Assembly: GCA_030323885.1 (NCBI GenBank)
Contig: CM059193.1
Span: 59,044,042 to 59,108,041 of the forward strand
Length of the DNA: 64,000 nt
Direction of reading: 5' to 3'
DNA from: Branchipolynoe longqiensis
Taxonomy: Eukaryota; Annelida; Polychaeta; Phyllodocida; Polynoidae
The notes under the pieces are model-generated. The model ran no database searches. It worked only from the letters and a program-made list of their open reading frames with translations, and was not told where the DNA came from. Each line of letters begins with the position of its first letter. Position 1 is the first letter of the stretch. The position numbers and the translations under genes were made by a program. Of the stretch, positions 48,300 to 59,445 are shown in pieces.

Positions 48300-51200
48300 G
48301 TTGTGTGTGGAAGGGGGGGGGGGGTTGTCGGGGGGAGTGGTGGTGTGGGGTAGTGGAGGGTGTGGTGGTAGGGGAGGGGTGAGTGGTGGTGTGGGGTAGG
48401 GGAGAGTGTGGTGGTGTTGGGAGTGGTGAGTGATGGTGTGGGATAGGGGAGAGTGTGGTGGGTGGGGGTGGGGGTGGGTGTGTGCGGTGGGGGGTGGGTG
48501 GTGGGGAGGGGGTGGGGTGGTGGTGGTGGGGGGGTGGGGGGGGTGGTGGGTGGGGGGGGGGGGTGGGTGGGGGTGGTGGGGGGGGTGGGGGGGGGTGGGG
48601 TGGGATGGTGGGGAGGGGGGTGGTGGTGGGGGGTAGGGGGGGGGTGGGGGGGGGAGGGGGGTGGGGTGGTGGGGGGGGGGGGAGGTAGTGGGGGGGGGGG
48701 GGTGGGGGTGTGGGGTGGGGTGGGGGTGAGTGGGGGGGGGGGTGGGGGGTGGTGGGGTGGGGGGGGGGGTGGGGGGGGTGGGGGAGGGGGTGGTGGTGGG
48801 GGGGGAGGGGGGGTGTGGGGGGGGGGGGGGGTGGGTGGGGGGGGTGGGGTGGGGGGGTGTGGGGGTGGGGGGGGGGTGGGGGGTGGGGGGTGGGGTGGGG
48901 GTGGGTGTGGTGGTGGGGGGGGTGGGGGTGGTGGGGGGAGGGGGGAGGTGGGGGTGGGGGGGGGGGGGTGGGGGGGGGTGGGGAGGGTGGGTGGGGGGGG
49001 GGTGGGGGTGGTAGGGGAAGGGTGAGTGGTGGTGTGGGGGTAGGGAGGGTGTGGTGAAGGGGGGGTGGGTGAGTGGTTGGTGTGGGAGTAGGGAGGGTGT
49101 GGGATGGGCTAGGGGAGGGATTGGCGTGGTGGTGTGGGGGGGTCGGGGAGGGGGTGTGGTCGGTAGTGGAAGGGTGTGTGTGGTGGTGTGGGGTAATGGA
49201 GGTGTGGTTGGTGTCGGGGAGGGGTTGATGGTGGTGTGGGGTAGGGGAGGGTGTGGTGGTAGGGGAGGGGTGAGTGGTGGTGTGGGGTAGGGGAGGGTGT
49301 GGTGGTAGGGGAGGGGTGGAGTGGTGGTGTGGGGTAGTGGAGGGTGCTGGTGGTAGGGGAGGGGGTGAGTGGGTGGTGTTGGGGGGTAGTGGAGGGTGTG
49401 GGTGGTAGGGGAGGGGGTGAGTGGTGGATGGTTGTGGGGGTAGGGGAGGGTTAGTGGTGGTAGGGGAGGGCGTGAGTGGTGGTGTGGGGGTAGTGGGGGG
49501 TGTGGTTGGTAGGGGAGGGAGTGGTGGTGGTGTGGCGGTAGGGGAGGGTGGTGGTGGTAGGGGAGGGGTGTGAGTAGTGGTGGTGTGGGTTGTAGGGGAG
49601 GGTTTGGTGGTAGGGGGAGGGTGAGTGGTGGTGTGGGGTAGTGGCAGGGTCGTGGTGGTAGGGGAGGGTGTGAGTGGTGGTGTGGGCGGGGTAGGGTGGG
49701 TGTGGTGGTAGGGGAGGGTGTGTGAGTGGTGGTGTGGGGTTAGGGGAGGGTGTGTGGTAGGGGAGGGGTGGAGGTTGGTGTGGAGTAGGGGAGGATGTGT
49801 TGGTAGGGGAGGGGTGAGTGGTGGTGTGGGGGTAGGGAGGGTGTGGAGGGTGTGGGGAGGGGTGAGTGGGGTGTGGGGTTTTGGAGGGTGTGGTGGTAGG
49901 GGAGGTGGTGAGTAGGTGGTGTGGGGTAGGTGAGGGTATTGGTGGTAGGGGAGGGTGTGAATGGTGGTGTGGGGTGGGCGGGAGGGTGTGGTGGTTGGGG
50001 AGGGTGAGTGGTGGTGTGGGGGGTGGGAGGGTGTGGAGGTGTGTGGGGAGGGTGAGTGGTGGTGTGTGGGGGGTAGGTGGAGTTTGTTGGTTGTTAGGTG
50101 AGGGGTTGAGTGTTTGTTGTGGGGTAGGGAGAGGGTGTTGGTGGTAGGGGAGGGTGTGATGAGTGGTGGTGTGGGGTAGGGGAGGGTGTGTGGGTGGGGA
50201 GGGGTGAGTGGTGGTGTGGGTTGGGGATGGGTAGTGGTAGGGGAGGGGTGCAAAGTGGTGGTGTGGGCTAGGGGAGGGGTGTGGGTGGTAGGGGAGGGAG
50301 TGAGTGGTGGTGTGGGGTAGGGAGGGTGTGGAGTGTGTGGGGAGGGGTGAGGGTGGGTGTGGGGTCGGGGAGAGGGTGTGGTGGTAGGGGAGGGGTGAAG
50401 TCGGTGGTGGTGGGGTAGGGGTGGTATGTGGTCAGGGGAGCGGTTGAGTGGTGGTGTGGGTAGGGGGAGGGTTTGTGGTGGTAGGGGAGGGAGTGAGTGG
50501 TGGTGTGGGGAGGGTGAGGGTGTGGTGGTAGGGGAGGGGGAGTGGTGGTTTGGGGGTATGTGGCGGGTGTGGTGTTAGGGGAGGGGTGAGTGGTGGTGTG
50601 GGGTAGGGGAGGGTGTATGTGGGGTGGTAGGGGAGGGGTGAATGGTGGTGTGGGGTAGGGGAGGGTGTGGTGGTAGCGAGGGTGTGAGTGGTGGATGTGG
50701 GGTAGGGGAGGGGGATGTGGTTTTGGTAGGGGAGGGTGTTGAGTGGTGGTGTGGGGTAGGGGAGGTTTTGTGAGTGGTTAGGGGGAGGGGGTGAGTGGTG
50801 GTTTGGGGTAGGGGGGGTATGGTGGTGGGGAGGGGGGAGTGGTGGTTTGTGGGGGTAGGGGAGAGTGTGGTGGTAGGGGAGGGGGTGAGTGGTGGTTGTG
50901 GGGCGTAGGGGAGGGTGAAGGTGGTAGGGGGGGGGGGTGAGTGGTGGGTGTGGGGTAGGGGGCTGGAGTTCGGAAAGGGGTGAGGTGCGAGGGAATTTGG
51001 TTCAACTACGGGGTCGTGTGGCTTGTGTAGGTGGTAGGGGAGGGGTGAGTGGTGGTGTGGGGTAGGGGAGGGTGTGCTGGTAGGGGAGGGTGTGAATGTT
51101 GGGTGTGGTAGCGGAGGGTTGTGGTGGTAGGGGAGGGGTGAGTGGTGGTGTGGGGTAGGGGTGGGTGTGTTGGTAGGGGAGGGGTGAGTGGGGGTGTGGG

Positions 51201-51690
51201 GGTAGGGGGAGGGTGTGGTGGTTTGGGGGTAGGGGAGAGGTTAGTGGTGGGAGGGGAGGGGGTGAGTGGGGGTGTGGGGTTGGGTAGAGTGTGGTGGTGT
51301 GGGGAGAGGTGAGTGTGGTGGTGTGGGGAGGGTGTGTGTGTGTTATTGTGGCGAGCGGGGGGAGTGGGGTGTGGGAGTAGGGTAGAGTTGTGGTGGTGGT
51401 GTGGGGAGGGAGGTGAGTTGAGTGGTGGTGGTGTGAGGTAGGGGAGAGTGTGGAGGTGTGGGGAGGGGTGAGTGGTGGTCTGCGGTAGGGGAGGAGTTAG
51501 TGGTGGTAGGGAATGGGTCAGCAGTGGTTGTGGGGGTATGGAAGGTGGTGGTGTGAGGGTAGTGGAGGAGTAAGTGGTGGTGTGAGGTAGGGGAGGGGTG
51601 GTGATGGGTGAAATAGGGGTCACCGTGGGGTTGGTGGGTGGAGGATGAGATGTGATGATTGGGGGGGGGGGGGGGGATGGTGGAGAGTAT
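48300..51690. repeat. 3.4-kb G-rich minisatellite (about 46-bp unit)
   Basis: The cleaner part repeats GAGTGGTGGTGTGGGGTAGG, GGAGGGTGTGGTGGTAGGGG and AGGGG(T), together about 46 bases. The region 48460-49020 has degenerated to GGGGTGGG with long G runs. A non-repeat patch at about 50950-51015 (GGAGTTCGG...GGAATTTGGTTCAAC) resembles the left flank at 48250-48290 (GGGAATTTGGTGCAAC). Minus-strand Pro/His/Thr frames up to 679 codons are artefacts. Confidence 0.93.
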
Positions 51691-52029
51691 AATGCCGAGG
51701 TCTGTGCGGAGGAAGGATGCCAGATCCATTCATCTTGATAACAATGTACCTTGTAATAGTTTTAATACAAGAGCAGCATCTTTAATTGGACTATCGATTT
51801 ACCGCTGAATATATTTTTGTCCTCTGTACGAAATGGCTGCAATAGAAGCCATGTTTTGTTTACGTGTTATGTCACCCAAGGACATATCATCATACCCTGA
51901 TCATCTCCCGAGGCCCTATATGTGTTGTTGTGATAATGGGGACCTTTCAGTTTGCATGACTCTCTCGTTAGATGGTGCACCATGCCGGTCTCTGTATGCA
52001 TTGGTCTGCAGTGATTGTTCATGGTGGGG
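51691..52029. other. No gene recognised
   Basis: Normal-complexity DNA between two G-rich repeats. A frame from ATG 51833 reads about 60 sensible residues before entering the GT repeat, with no family recognised. Confidence 0.35.
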
Positions 52030-52475
52030 TGGGTGTGGTTGGGGTGTAGGTGTGTATGGTGTGTGTGTGGTGCGAGTATATGTTTTAAGTGGTGGAGGTG
52101 TAGGGATGTGGTGAGGATTTTGTTGTGTGTGGTGGGGGTGTGTGTGGATTTAGGGCTGTGTGGTGGGGGGTGTAGGGGTGTGTGGTGAGTGGTGAGTGGA
52201 TATGGTGTGGTTGGGGTGTAGGTGGGTATGGTGGGAGGGTGGTGGGGGCGTATGTTTGTGTGCTAGGTGTGTTGTGGAGGTGTAGGGGTGTGGGGAGGAT
52301 TTTGGTGTGTGTGGTGGGGGTGTATGGGGATGTAGGGGTGCGTGGTAGGGGTGTGTGGTGAGTGAGTATGGTGGGGAGGGTGTGGTGGGGTGTATACCTA
52401 CACCACCCCACACACCTACACCCTCACCACACTGCACCACCCCCACCACCAGCACACACACCTACACCCTACTAT
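52030..52475. repeat. GT-rich repeat with an inverted CA-rich end
   Basis: Two to three diverged copies of a ~175-bp unit (GTGGTTGGGGTGTAGGTG at 52036 and 52207). The last ~75 bp (52398-52470) switches to the complementary strand composition, CCTACACCACCCCACACACC, so the end can fold back on the array. Confidence 0.8.
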
Positions 52476-52618
52476 CTAACCATGGCCGACTTGGACCGGA
52501 ATGGGTGCTGCCACCAAGTGCATAGCGAGAGAAATGGCTCATGAAAGGTCCCCATTGTGAAGCAGATAATGGTGAGGGTGGTTGGTGTCACTCACAGCTT
52601 CAGTGATTGCTTCCATTA

Positions 52619-53269
52619 AGGGGTTGTCACATTACGACGCATTGTGCCAACGTACGCTGATATATGTGACTTTTGGCCGCAATGTCGGGATACGTCGCTG
52701 TGCGTTATGCATGCGTTAGGCGCTCGTTGGTAAATGTCAATGTATGTCAACGTTTGTTGAGATACAGCGTATGTTATGTATAGGTTAGGAGTACATCAAT
52801 GTAAATTAGACGTACGTTAGACAAACGTTGTTCACTATGTTGCACTACGTTGACCTACGGTAAAGGCAGTGGGAACATACAGTCAGCGTACTGACAATGT
52901 ATGGATAACATACATCTAACCTATGTCTAATGTACATCTAACATATGTCTGACGTACGTCTAACATATGTTTAGCGATTCTCCAGCGTGTCTTGATGTAT
53001 GTAATGTATGAGGGGTACTTCTGGCGATCAAGTAATGTTTATAACGTTCACCGCCATTTTGTGAACGTACCGTGAGCATAATTCAAGCGTTTTTCGCCTG
53101 GAAGCATATTACCCACATGTTGGCCATATGTTGGCCACACACTATGTATATGGTATGTATACATCCAACTTTGCCCCCGTGCTGAAAAGTTTGATGCTTG
53201 TCGACGTAAAAAAGTGATTTTACACATTTGCCGCTCGCTTGCGAGATGCGTTGTAATGTAACATGGCCT
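52619..53269. mobile_element. Harbinger-like word-repeat element, ACGTACG/CATACGTC type
   Basis: AGGGGTTGTCACATTACGAC to TTGTAATGTAACATGGCCT, inverted, with TTA on both sides (52616-52618, 53270-53272). Words TACGTC, ATGTATG, CGTACGTTAG and ACATCTAAC fill the interior. The core AACTTTGCCCCCGTGCTGAA AAGTTTG is at about 53169-53195. Confidence 0.88.
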
Positions 53270-53328
53270 TTAGATTAGCAATATGCTCGTGAAGAGTGCC
53301 TGGTATCCTCTTTTGAAGTGTTTGATAG

Positions 53329-53662
53329 ATTGGTTGGTTGTTGGAATTTTATGTCCTGGCAACATCTAAGGTCATATCAGCAGGGGTAGTGCCTTGCGAC
53401 TGTGCTCACTCATGGCGACTTTATGGTGCTGTCCAACTGGGAAATCAGGCCCCCAGCAGCATGACCCAAACAAACTCCCACTCAGTCACATTATTCTGAC
53501 ACTGACCTGACAGTCCTTTCCCTATCCAATTACTGCAGAGTGCCAAGCTAGGAAGTGACAAGTATCAATTTTGTAAGTCATTGGTTTGACTCGACCGAGA
53601 GTCGAACTTCCGGTCTCCCGCACAGGAGGTCTGCACTCTACTGATTTGGCCACCACATCCGG
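53329..53662 (-). mobile_element. SINE A, full length
   Basis: Tail TTATGTCCTGGCAACATCTA, middle GGAAGTGACAAGTATCAATT, inverse B box GAGAGTCGAACTTCCGGTC and head ACTGATTTGGCCACCACATC. Confidence 0.85.
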
Positions 53663-53904
53663 TAGTGTTTGAGAGAAGCATCCATTACTTATGCACAGCC
53701 AGTGCCGCTTTTTTCCACAAGGGGGAGCCAAGGTTAATGCGGTGGATACCCACTGATGGCGCCATCATGAATAGAAATATTGGAAGAACTTAATTAATAG
53801 TCGTATAATTCTTTGTATGATTCTTATGTATCATATATATATACCAACAAATGAAATATCCATACGTGTCCGTGCGCGTCCGGGCATGCGTGTATTTCTT
53901 TTTT

Positions 53905-54125
53905 TTCCCTCGAAGATTTAAACTGCCTAACATGGATAAGTCTGAATATACTTGTCTCCACCATTAGACAGTTGGTCGATAGAAAGTCAGAACCTACACT
54001 TTTACCAACTCAAGGGATTTTTAACCTCCCACACCACATAGACATGGTGTGAAAGCAACTGGCCTTTGATGACGCTGCAAGTTATACACAGTGGTGGAAA
54101 TTCAAATTAGCAGAGGTGATGGCAT
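53905..54125 (+). repeat. Dispersed repeat D, copy 1
   Basis: CATGGATAAGTCTGAATATA, TTTTTAACCTCCCACACCAC and GTTATACACAGTGGTGGAAA mark this family. Other copies: 55815-56010, 56932-57000 (3' part) and 60000-60185 (inverse). It contains no TIRs and resembles a SINE body. Confidence 0.7.
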
Positions 54126-54148
54126 GGGGCATGTTGGAAGCCATTAGG

Positions 54149-54646
54149 GCCGGTGTCGCAGTTTGAGCGCCCTGCCAGTTTGAGCGCCCTGCCAGTGGTT
54201 GTATACTTTTTTTGTAAAATAGATTTAAAAGCTTTCATTGGATCGATTAAAAATATCTTAATGCGCAATTGAAGAGGAAGATCTGAAGTATTTAATGTAA
54301 CCTAAGAGCAATTTACTCTGAAAGTATTAAAAACAGATAATAGTGAAAGTTGGGATATTCTGAGTGTCAGTGCCAGTGTTAGCCTTACCAGATCATGGCC
54401 TCAAAAACTATTTTCGCAAAATAAATTCAAGAACTTCCAATTGGCTGATAAAAAAAAAGCTGAATGTGAAATTGTAGAGAAAGATCTGAACTATTTAATA
54501 GAAACAAGAGAAATTTGCTTTCAAAGCACCAAAAATCACAAATTACTGTGATAGTTAGGGTGGTTTTAATGTTGTCTCTATCCGCGCATGCGCAGAAGCA
54601 ACAGAAGGGCGCTCAAACTGGCAGGGCGCTCAAACTGCGACACCGG
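54149..54646. mobile_element. MITE with 41-bp perfect TIRs containing a direct repeat
   Basis: The left end CCGGTGTCGCAGTTTGAGCG CCCTGCCAG... is exactly inverted at 54606-54646. Inside each TIR the segment CAGTTTGAGCGCCCTGC occurs twice. The interior holds two direct ~125-bp arms (AGGAAGATCTGAAGTATTTA and GAAAGATCTGAACTATTTAA). One copy only in the window. Confidence 0.88.
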
Positions 54647-55295
54647 ATATGAGGTGGGGGGGGGGGGGGAAGCAAAGGGGGGGGCACTGAGTTTGTTGGG
54701 GTAAGATGAATAGTTGAGAAGTTATGCACATTTGTAATTCTGGAAACATAGGAAATGGTGTAGTTTTTGGTGATTTATCTTGAAAATTGACCGAATTCTG
54801 CCTATCTGAGAATTTGGTAATTTAATGGAAAATGAGTTAAAATCGACAACTTTCATCCACGAAATTCGCCATGTTCCACTCCAAAGATTCTACAAGACTT
54901 TTGGTATGTTATAAGCTAGACTTATCCTAGTCAGATACATGGGGTTTCAATTCTATTGCAATTACTAGTGGTTGGTCTCGTTGTAAATGAGTCAGCCTCA
55001 CGAAAATGGGCCAATTGGTGGTTTATTTAAGATGTCGGCATCGCATTTCTTAAACTGTAGTGCATTTCTTTGTTTTATATTAAATTACCCTAGAAACAAA
55101 TAAGGTTGTTGTATTTTCTCTACCTTTACATTCAGGATAAATTTAAGGACTTTCCAATACCTCTGTCAATGCTAAACTATAATCGTTAGGATCCGTGGTA
55201 TATGATGTAATATAGGGCAGTTAGCCTGCACTGGCCTCTCAGGCAAAGAACCACATATATATATAGACAGGTGGGTGTGGATAGGGTGGTGGCAC
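54647..55295. other. No gene recognised
   Basis: A G-run at about 54655-54690, then AT-rich DNA without repeats recognised elsewhere in the window. Confidence 0.4.
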
Positions 55296-55298
55296 CAG

Positions 55299-55480
55299 GG
55301 AGCCTAGCTGGTGTAATGGTTAGCACCCTGGCCCGGAATGCAAGAGACGTAAGAGTCAAACGCCAAGCTAGGAAATGACAAGTATCAACTTTTTAAGTCA
55401 TTGGTTTGACGCGACCGGGAATCGAACTCCCGATCTCCCACATGAGAGGCCTGTGCTCTACCAATTCGGCCAGGTTTCGC

Positions 55481-55485
<5 letters not shown>
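55299..55485. mobile_element. SINE H head joined to an inverse SINE A head
   Basis: GGAGCCTAGCTGGTGTAATG GTTAGCACCCTGG (plus strand) matches the tRNA-like head at 18761-18834. At about 55358 it joins an inverse SINE A middle and head (CGCCAAGCTAGGAAATGAC; CCGGGAATCGAACTCCCGAT; ACCAATTCGGCCAGG). A (TA)n tract follows. Confidence 0.6.
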
Positions 55486-55495
<10 letters not shown>

Positions 55496-55519
<24 letters not shown>

Positions 55520-55814
55520 TAATAATGATGTTTATTTATGTGTTACGTGGAGATTATCGAATTTCATTGACAGCAGACGAAATTTGAGTCAGAGCAGACG
55601 ACATGACGTGTGTGGCCGGACGTTCACAGTGCGCATGTCCCAGGTGTCGAGCCTGCGGCCTCTGCAGGTGGTGCCAACAACTTCGACGGACGGAGATGCA
55701 CGGAATGGTTGATCAGCCTCAACGCAAGGTTGTGTGTACACGTGTGTATGGTAACGATGGAAACGACACAAGAGATTGACGCCATTTTGTTTATTTGTTG
55801 ATGTTTTAATTTTT
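55496..55814. other. No gene recognised; CpG-containing patch
   Basis: After an (AT)n tract, 55580-55790 is GC-richer with several CpGs and ACGTTCACAGTGCGCATGTC. No supportable exon. Confidence 0.35.
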
Positions 55815-56010
55815 TTTATTGAAGATCTATACTTCCTATCATGGATCAGTCTGAATAGTCTTATTTTCACCATTAGATACACTTTTACCGATCCAAGAGA
55901 TTTTTAACCTCCCACACCACATAGATATGGGATGAGAGGAACTGGCTCTGTCACTCGCCGTGAATATGGCCTGTGCTGCCGACATGGCGTAAAGCAACCA
56001 CCCATCAATC
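55815..56010 (+). repeat. Dispersed repeat D, copy 2, with (CAAT)n tail
   Basis: CATGGATCAGTCTGAATAG, TTTTTAACCTCCCACACCAC, then a distinct 3' part ATATGGCCTGTGCTGCCGAC, ATGGCGTAAAGCAACC and (CAATCAAT)n at about 56004-56020. The short tandem tail suggests a retroposed SINE. Confidence 0.65.
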
Positions 56011-56084
56011 AATCAATCAAACACATCACTGGATTGGGGAAACGGAAAGAAACCGAACAAAGACCATTGATATCTGGCAAAGTC

Positions 56085-56931
56085 TGGTTTTGTATCCGTT
56101 GCATATCCGTTGCATATCTGTTGATATCGGTTGATATCCGGCCCGATCAGTTACAAGTTTTGAACATGCACAAAACTTGGAACGGATGCCGCCGGATTGA
56201 TGTCTATGGTTCTTGTCCAGTTTGAGTCCATTTAGTCCAATTATCGTCCGTTGGCTATCCATTCATGTACATTTCATGTCCGTTTCATGTCCGTTTCATG
56301 TCTGTTTCATGTCCGTTTCATGTCCATTTCATGTCCGTTCGTTCGGCGGCCTTTGACCCGATATCGCAACATTTTGACACATTTTAATACATTTTGATAC
56401 TTATCACGCCCGAACACCACCGGACTAGAAAATTCTGTCCGTTGCTCAATCCGACATAGTGGGCGTAATCGATTAATCGACTCTGGTCACCCGAGCCACT
56501 TTTTGGCGCATGCGCACATCCTGCAGACTCGGGTCGAATAACCGAATAAGCTTCTGCACGCTCGGGTTGGAAAAAATGGTGGCTTAATCTAAAACCTAAT
56601 TATTTGTTTTAATAACCAATATAAGTACAGCAAAATAGGATTTAAAGTATCTTAGGATCGTATAAGCTGACAATCTGGGTTATTTTAAAAAAAGCATTAA
56701 AACAACGAATAGGACTTGTAGTGGTAGCTACAGGTACAAGCTCAGGTGTGACGTCATCGTTCCTAGCAAACCCCAGCCAAGAGGTGGGTTACTGGCGTCG
56801 GGTCGTTTTGCACACGGCACATGTTTTTGTCGACTCCACTCGCGGTGTTCGATTTGAAATTCTGACGACTCGGGTGACCCGAGTCGCCCGGGTCGTGTTA
56901 ATCGATTACGGCCCAAGTGACAGGCACTTTA
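56085..56931. mobile_element. Word-repeat element, TATCCGTTGCAT type, split by another element
   Basis: GTATCCGTTGCATATCCG and a GTCCGTTTCAT tandem (about 56270-56330) are the words, and the core AGTTTTGAACATGCACAAAACT lies at about 56156. The right end appears to be split: ATCCGACATAGT ends at 56460 and GTGACAGGCACT resumes at 56917, followed by TTA. The left end is not found. Confidence 0.6.
56461..56914. mobile_element. TAATCGATTA / CCCGAGT inverted-repeat element, copy 2
   Basis: GGGCGTAATCGATTAATCGA to GTTAATCGATTACGGCCC, opposite orientation to copy 1 (26379-26942) and with a single right end. AGT/AAGT flanks are consistent with a 3-bp duplication, and the insertion sits in the end of the preceding word element. 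Confidence 0.85.
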
Positions 56932-57189
56932 ATGATGCTGTAAATTATACACAGTGATGGAAATCAAAATTGGCTGAGGTGATGGCGGGGTATCAAACCA
57001 TCCACCTTTAGATTAGGAATCTGACCTAGAAAAAAGTCCGATACTCGAACCACTCAACCACGGAGAAAACCACAGGGTGGGTTTTTTGTGTGTGTATTGG
57101 ACAGGAAGGACAAAGGAACCATACAGGGTTGGCCAGCTCGTGAGATTTTAACCCTTGCATTCGAACCGTTGCCGTTCCAAACCAATGAC
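56932..57189. repeat. Dispersed repeat D, copy 3 (3' part), otherwise unannotated
   Basis: GATGCTGTAAATTATACACAG and GGCTGAGGTGATGGCGGGG match the 3' end of copy 1. A tRNA-like patch CGATACTCGAACCACTCAAC follows at about 57040. Confidence 0.55.
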
Positions 57190-57667
57190 TTAAAGTTGAA
57201 AGGCTTGATGGTTTTTGAGTTTCCATCGTTAAATATATATATATATATGTATATATATAATATGTAGTTGGTTTTAATCTACCTTACTTTTGCTTAAAGC
57301 TGCATAGTCCGATGAAGCATCACATCTTTTTGTCTTGAGTTTCCATCATTATATATACATATATATATCATAATAATAATATGTACTATATAATTTATTA
57401 TGTGGATATAAATAGCGGCAGCCCCTTAAATGTTTCTCCCCATTACCATCTTCTTCCATGTTATTTGCTGCGGAGCGGGGCATTCTCTACTCCCGCCGAC
57501 TCCTATACTGTGAGCCAACTGTCACTCTGCTCACTTTCAAACATATATTCTCCTACCAGAGAATACACTCAACCCAAACCAAGTCCGAGTCTTTTTTTCT
57601 CATTTGCAAATGAACTATTTATGTATATATTATGTGGATTGTTATAAGCTACCTTAAATTAGCTTAA
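57190..57667. repeat. Family T fragments and AT microsatellites
   Basis: Two partial family-T MITE ends (GCTTAAAGCTGCATAGTCCG at 57293; TTGAGTTTCCATC twice) with (AT)n stretches at about 57230-57260 and 57350-57370. The region 57410-57600 is unannotated, with an open frame lacking motifs. Confidence 0.5.
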
Positions 57668-58524
57668 AGCGGCATCACATTTTCAAACCAAAACAATTAT
57701 CTAGATTTGATTCTACATAGCTACCTTAAGGCCTGGTCACATAGCCGTTTGTGGACGTAGTGATCCGTAGGATAGATTAACGTGGGTCAAACGTGGTGTA
57801 AGTACGCTAAACTATGTTGAAATATGTTAAGGTACAGCAGGTTTTGGTATGGATAAATAAGTTATGGTATGGATAAATACCCTATGGTATGGATGCCGGT
57901 ACATTCAACTATGTTCAACTATGTTCAACTACGTTCAACTACGTTAGCTTCAACTACGTCCACTAACAGCTATGTGACCAGGGCTTCGTCCAAGTACGCT
58001 AGAGTATGCTAGAGCATGCTAGAGCATGCTAGAGTATGCTAGAGTACACTAGAGTATGTTAGCATCACAGATGCAAATTCAGCCTATAATGTACCGCTCT
58101 TTTGAACATGTCCAAAAATTAAATCGGAGATCACGGATCACCCACATTATTAGTATGGATGCCGGTACATTCAACTACGTTCAACTACTTTCAACTACTT
58201 TAGCCTCCACTACGTTCAACTATGTCCACTAATGGCTATGTGACTGAGGCTTTAGGTACTGACACACTTATTAAGCATTTGTTGCCACATATAAGGGTAT
58301 ACTGGGCCAATTTAATAGAATATATTACTGCCAATGACTATGGTGTCAGGGTTTTGGTGTTCTTGCCATAACTAATTTTGCATGATTACAATTCAAACAT
58401 CTAAAATATTATCCGTTTAAAATAAAAGTTACTTCAAATAAGAGTAAGGTAGATAATAGCAATTAATTTAATATATTTATCTCAGAAAAATGACAAAATC
58501 TCAAAGGCATCAGACTATGCAACT
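57668..58524. mobile_element. TTAA MITE (family T) hosting a word element
   Basis: AGCGGCATCACATTTTCAAA after TTAA (57664-57667) to CAGACTATGCAACT before TTAA (58525-58528). The interior is interrupted at TACCTTA by 57729-58251 and resumes GGTACTGACACACTTATTA. Confidence 0.85.
57729..58251. mobile_element. TTCAACTACG/CTAGAGTATG composite word element
   Basis: TTA flanks (57726-57728, 58252-58254) within a family-T MITE. Two units are fused: unit 1 (AGGCCTGGTCACATAGCCG to AGCTATGTGACCAGGGCT, about 57729-57983) and unit 2 (CGTCCAAGTACGCTAGAGTA to GGCTATGTGACTGAGGCT), the latter lacking its own left terminus. Core TTTTGAACATGTCCAAAAAT at about 58100. Confidence 0.85.
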
Positions 58525-58545
58525 TTAAAGTAACCAGCTTTCTAA

Positions 58546-59234
58546 TGCCCCGGTCACACGTTAGTGGACGTAGTTGAGCGTAGGTAGACGTAGTGGAGGC
58601 CAACGTGGGCCAAACGTGGTGTAATCACGTTAAACTATGTTGAAATATGTTAAGGTACAGCAGGTTTTGGTATGGATAAATATGTTACAGCACAAATAAA
58701 TACATTATGGTACGGATGCCGGTACGTTCAACTATGTTCAACTACGTTCAACTATGTTAGCCTCCACTACGTTCACCTACGTCCACTAACGGCTATGTGA
58801 CCAGGCTTCGTCAAAGTATGCTAGAGTACACTAGAGTATGCTAGAGTATGCTAGAGTACACTAGAGTATGCTAGGGTATGCTAGAGTATTCTAGAGTATG
58901 CTAGAGTATGCTAGAGTATGCTCGAGTACACTAGAGTACCTAGAGTATGCTAGAGTATGCTAGAGAATGCTAGAGTAGGTTAGAGTACACTAGAATATGA
59001 TATCATCATGGATACAAATTCAGCCTCTAACGTAGGGCTCTTTTGAACATGTCTAAAAATTATATCGGACATCATGGCCCAACCCATGTTATTACCAAGT
59101 TAACATCACGGACAAGTATGGATGCCGGTATGTTTAACTATGTTCAACTACGTTCGACTACATTCAACTATGTTCAACTACGTTAGCCTCCGCTATGTTC
59201 AATTACGAACACTAACGTGTATGTGACCAGGGCA
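58546..59234. mobile_element. TTCAACTACG/CTAGAGTATG composite word element, second copy
   Basis: TAA then TGCCCCGGTCACACGTTAG to GTATGTGACCAGGGCA. Same two-unit architecture as 57729-58251, with a longer CTAGAGTATG array (about 58815-58990). It carries the uninterrupted ACCAAGTTAACATCACGG site that is occupied by a MITE at 38879. Confidence 0.82.
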
Positions 59235-59445
59235 TGGATGCCTAACTCTTGAGATGTTTGTGGTGAAAGCTTGTCAAATTAATTTGACTGATGGTAAGCA
59301 AACTCTCTTCCACTCTCTCAGTTTAAATATCTCCTCAGCCAAGTATCTGTCAAACAGGGATAGCAGGTGGCAGTAGTGGTAGAACCGGCTTCCATGTGTG
59401 ACATCAGCAACAGAACAACAACAACATCTGATGGGAGGACACTAA

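Noticed and set aside
48214..50253. 679-codon minus-strand open frame, Pro/His/Thr-rich
   Set aside because: It is the translation of the G-rich minisatellite. Stop codons are absent because the complementary strand has almost no stop-forming triplets; other phases and the plus strand are equally open.
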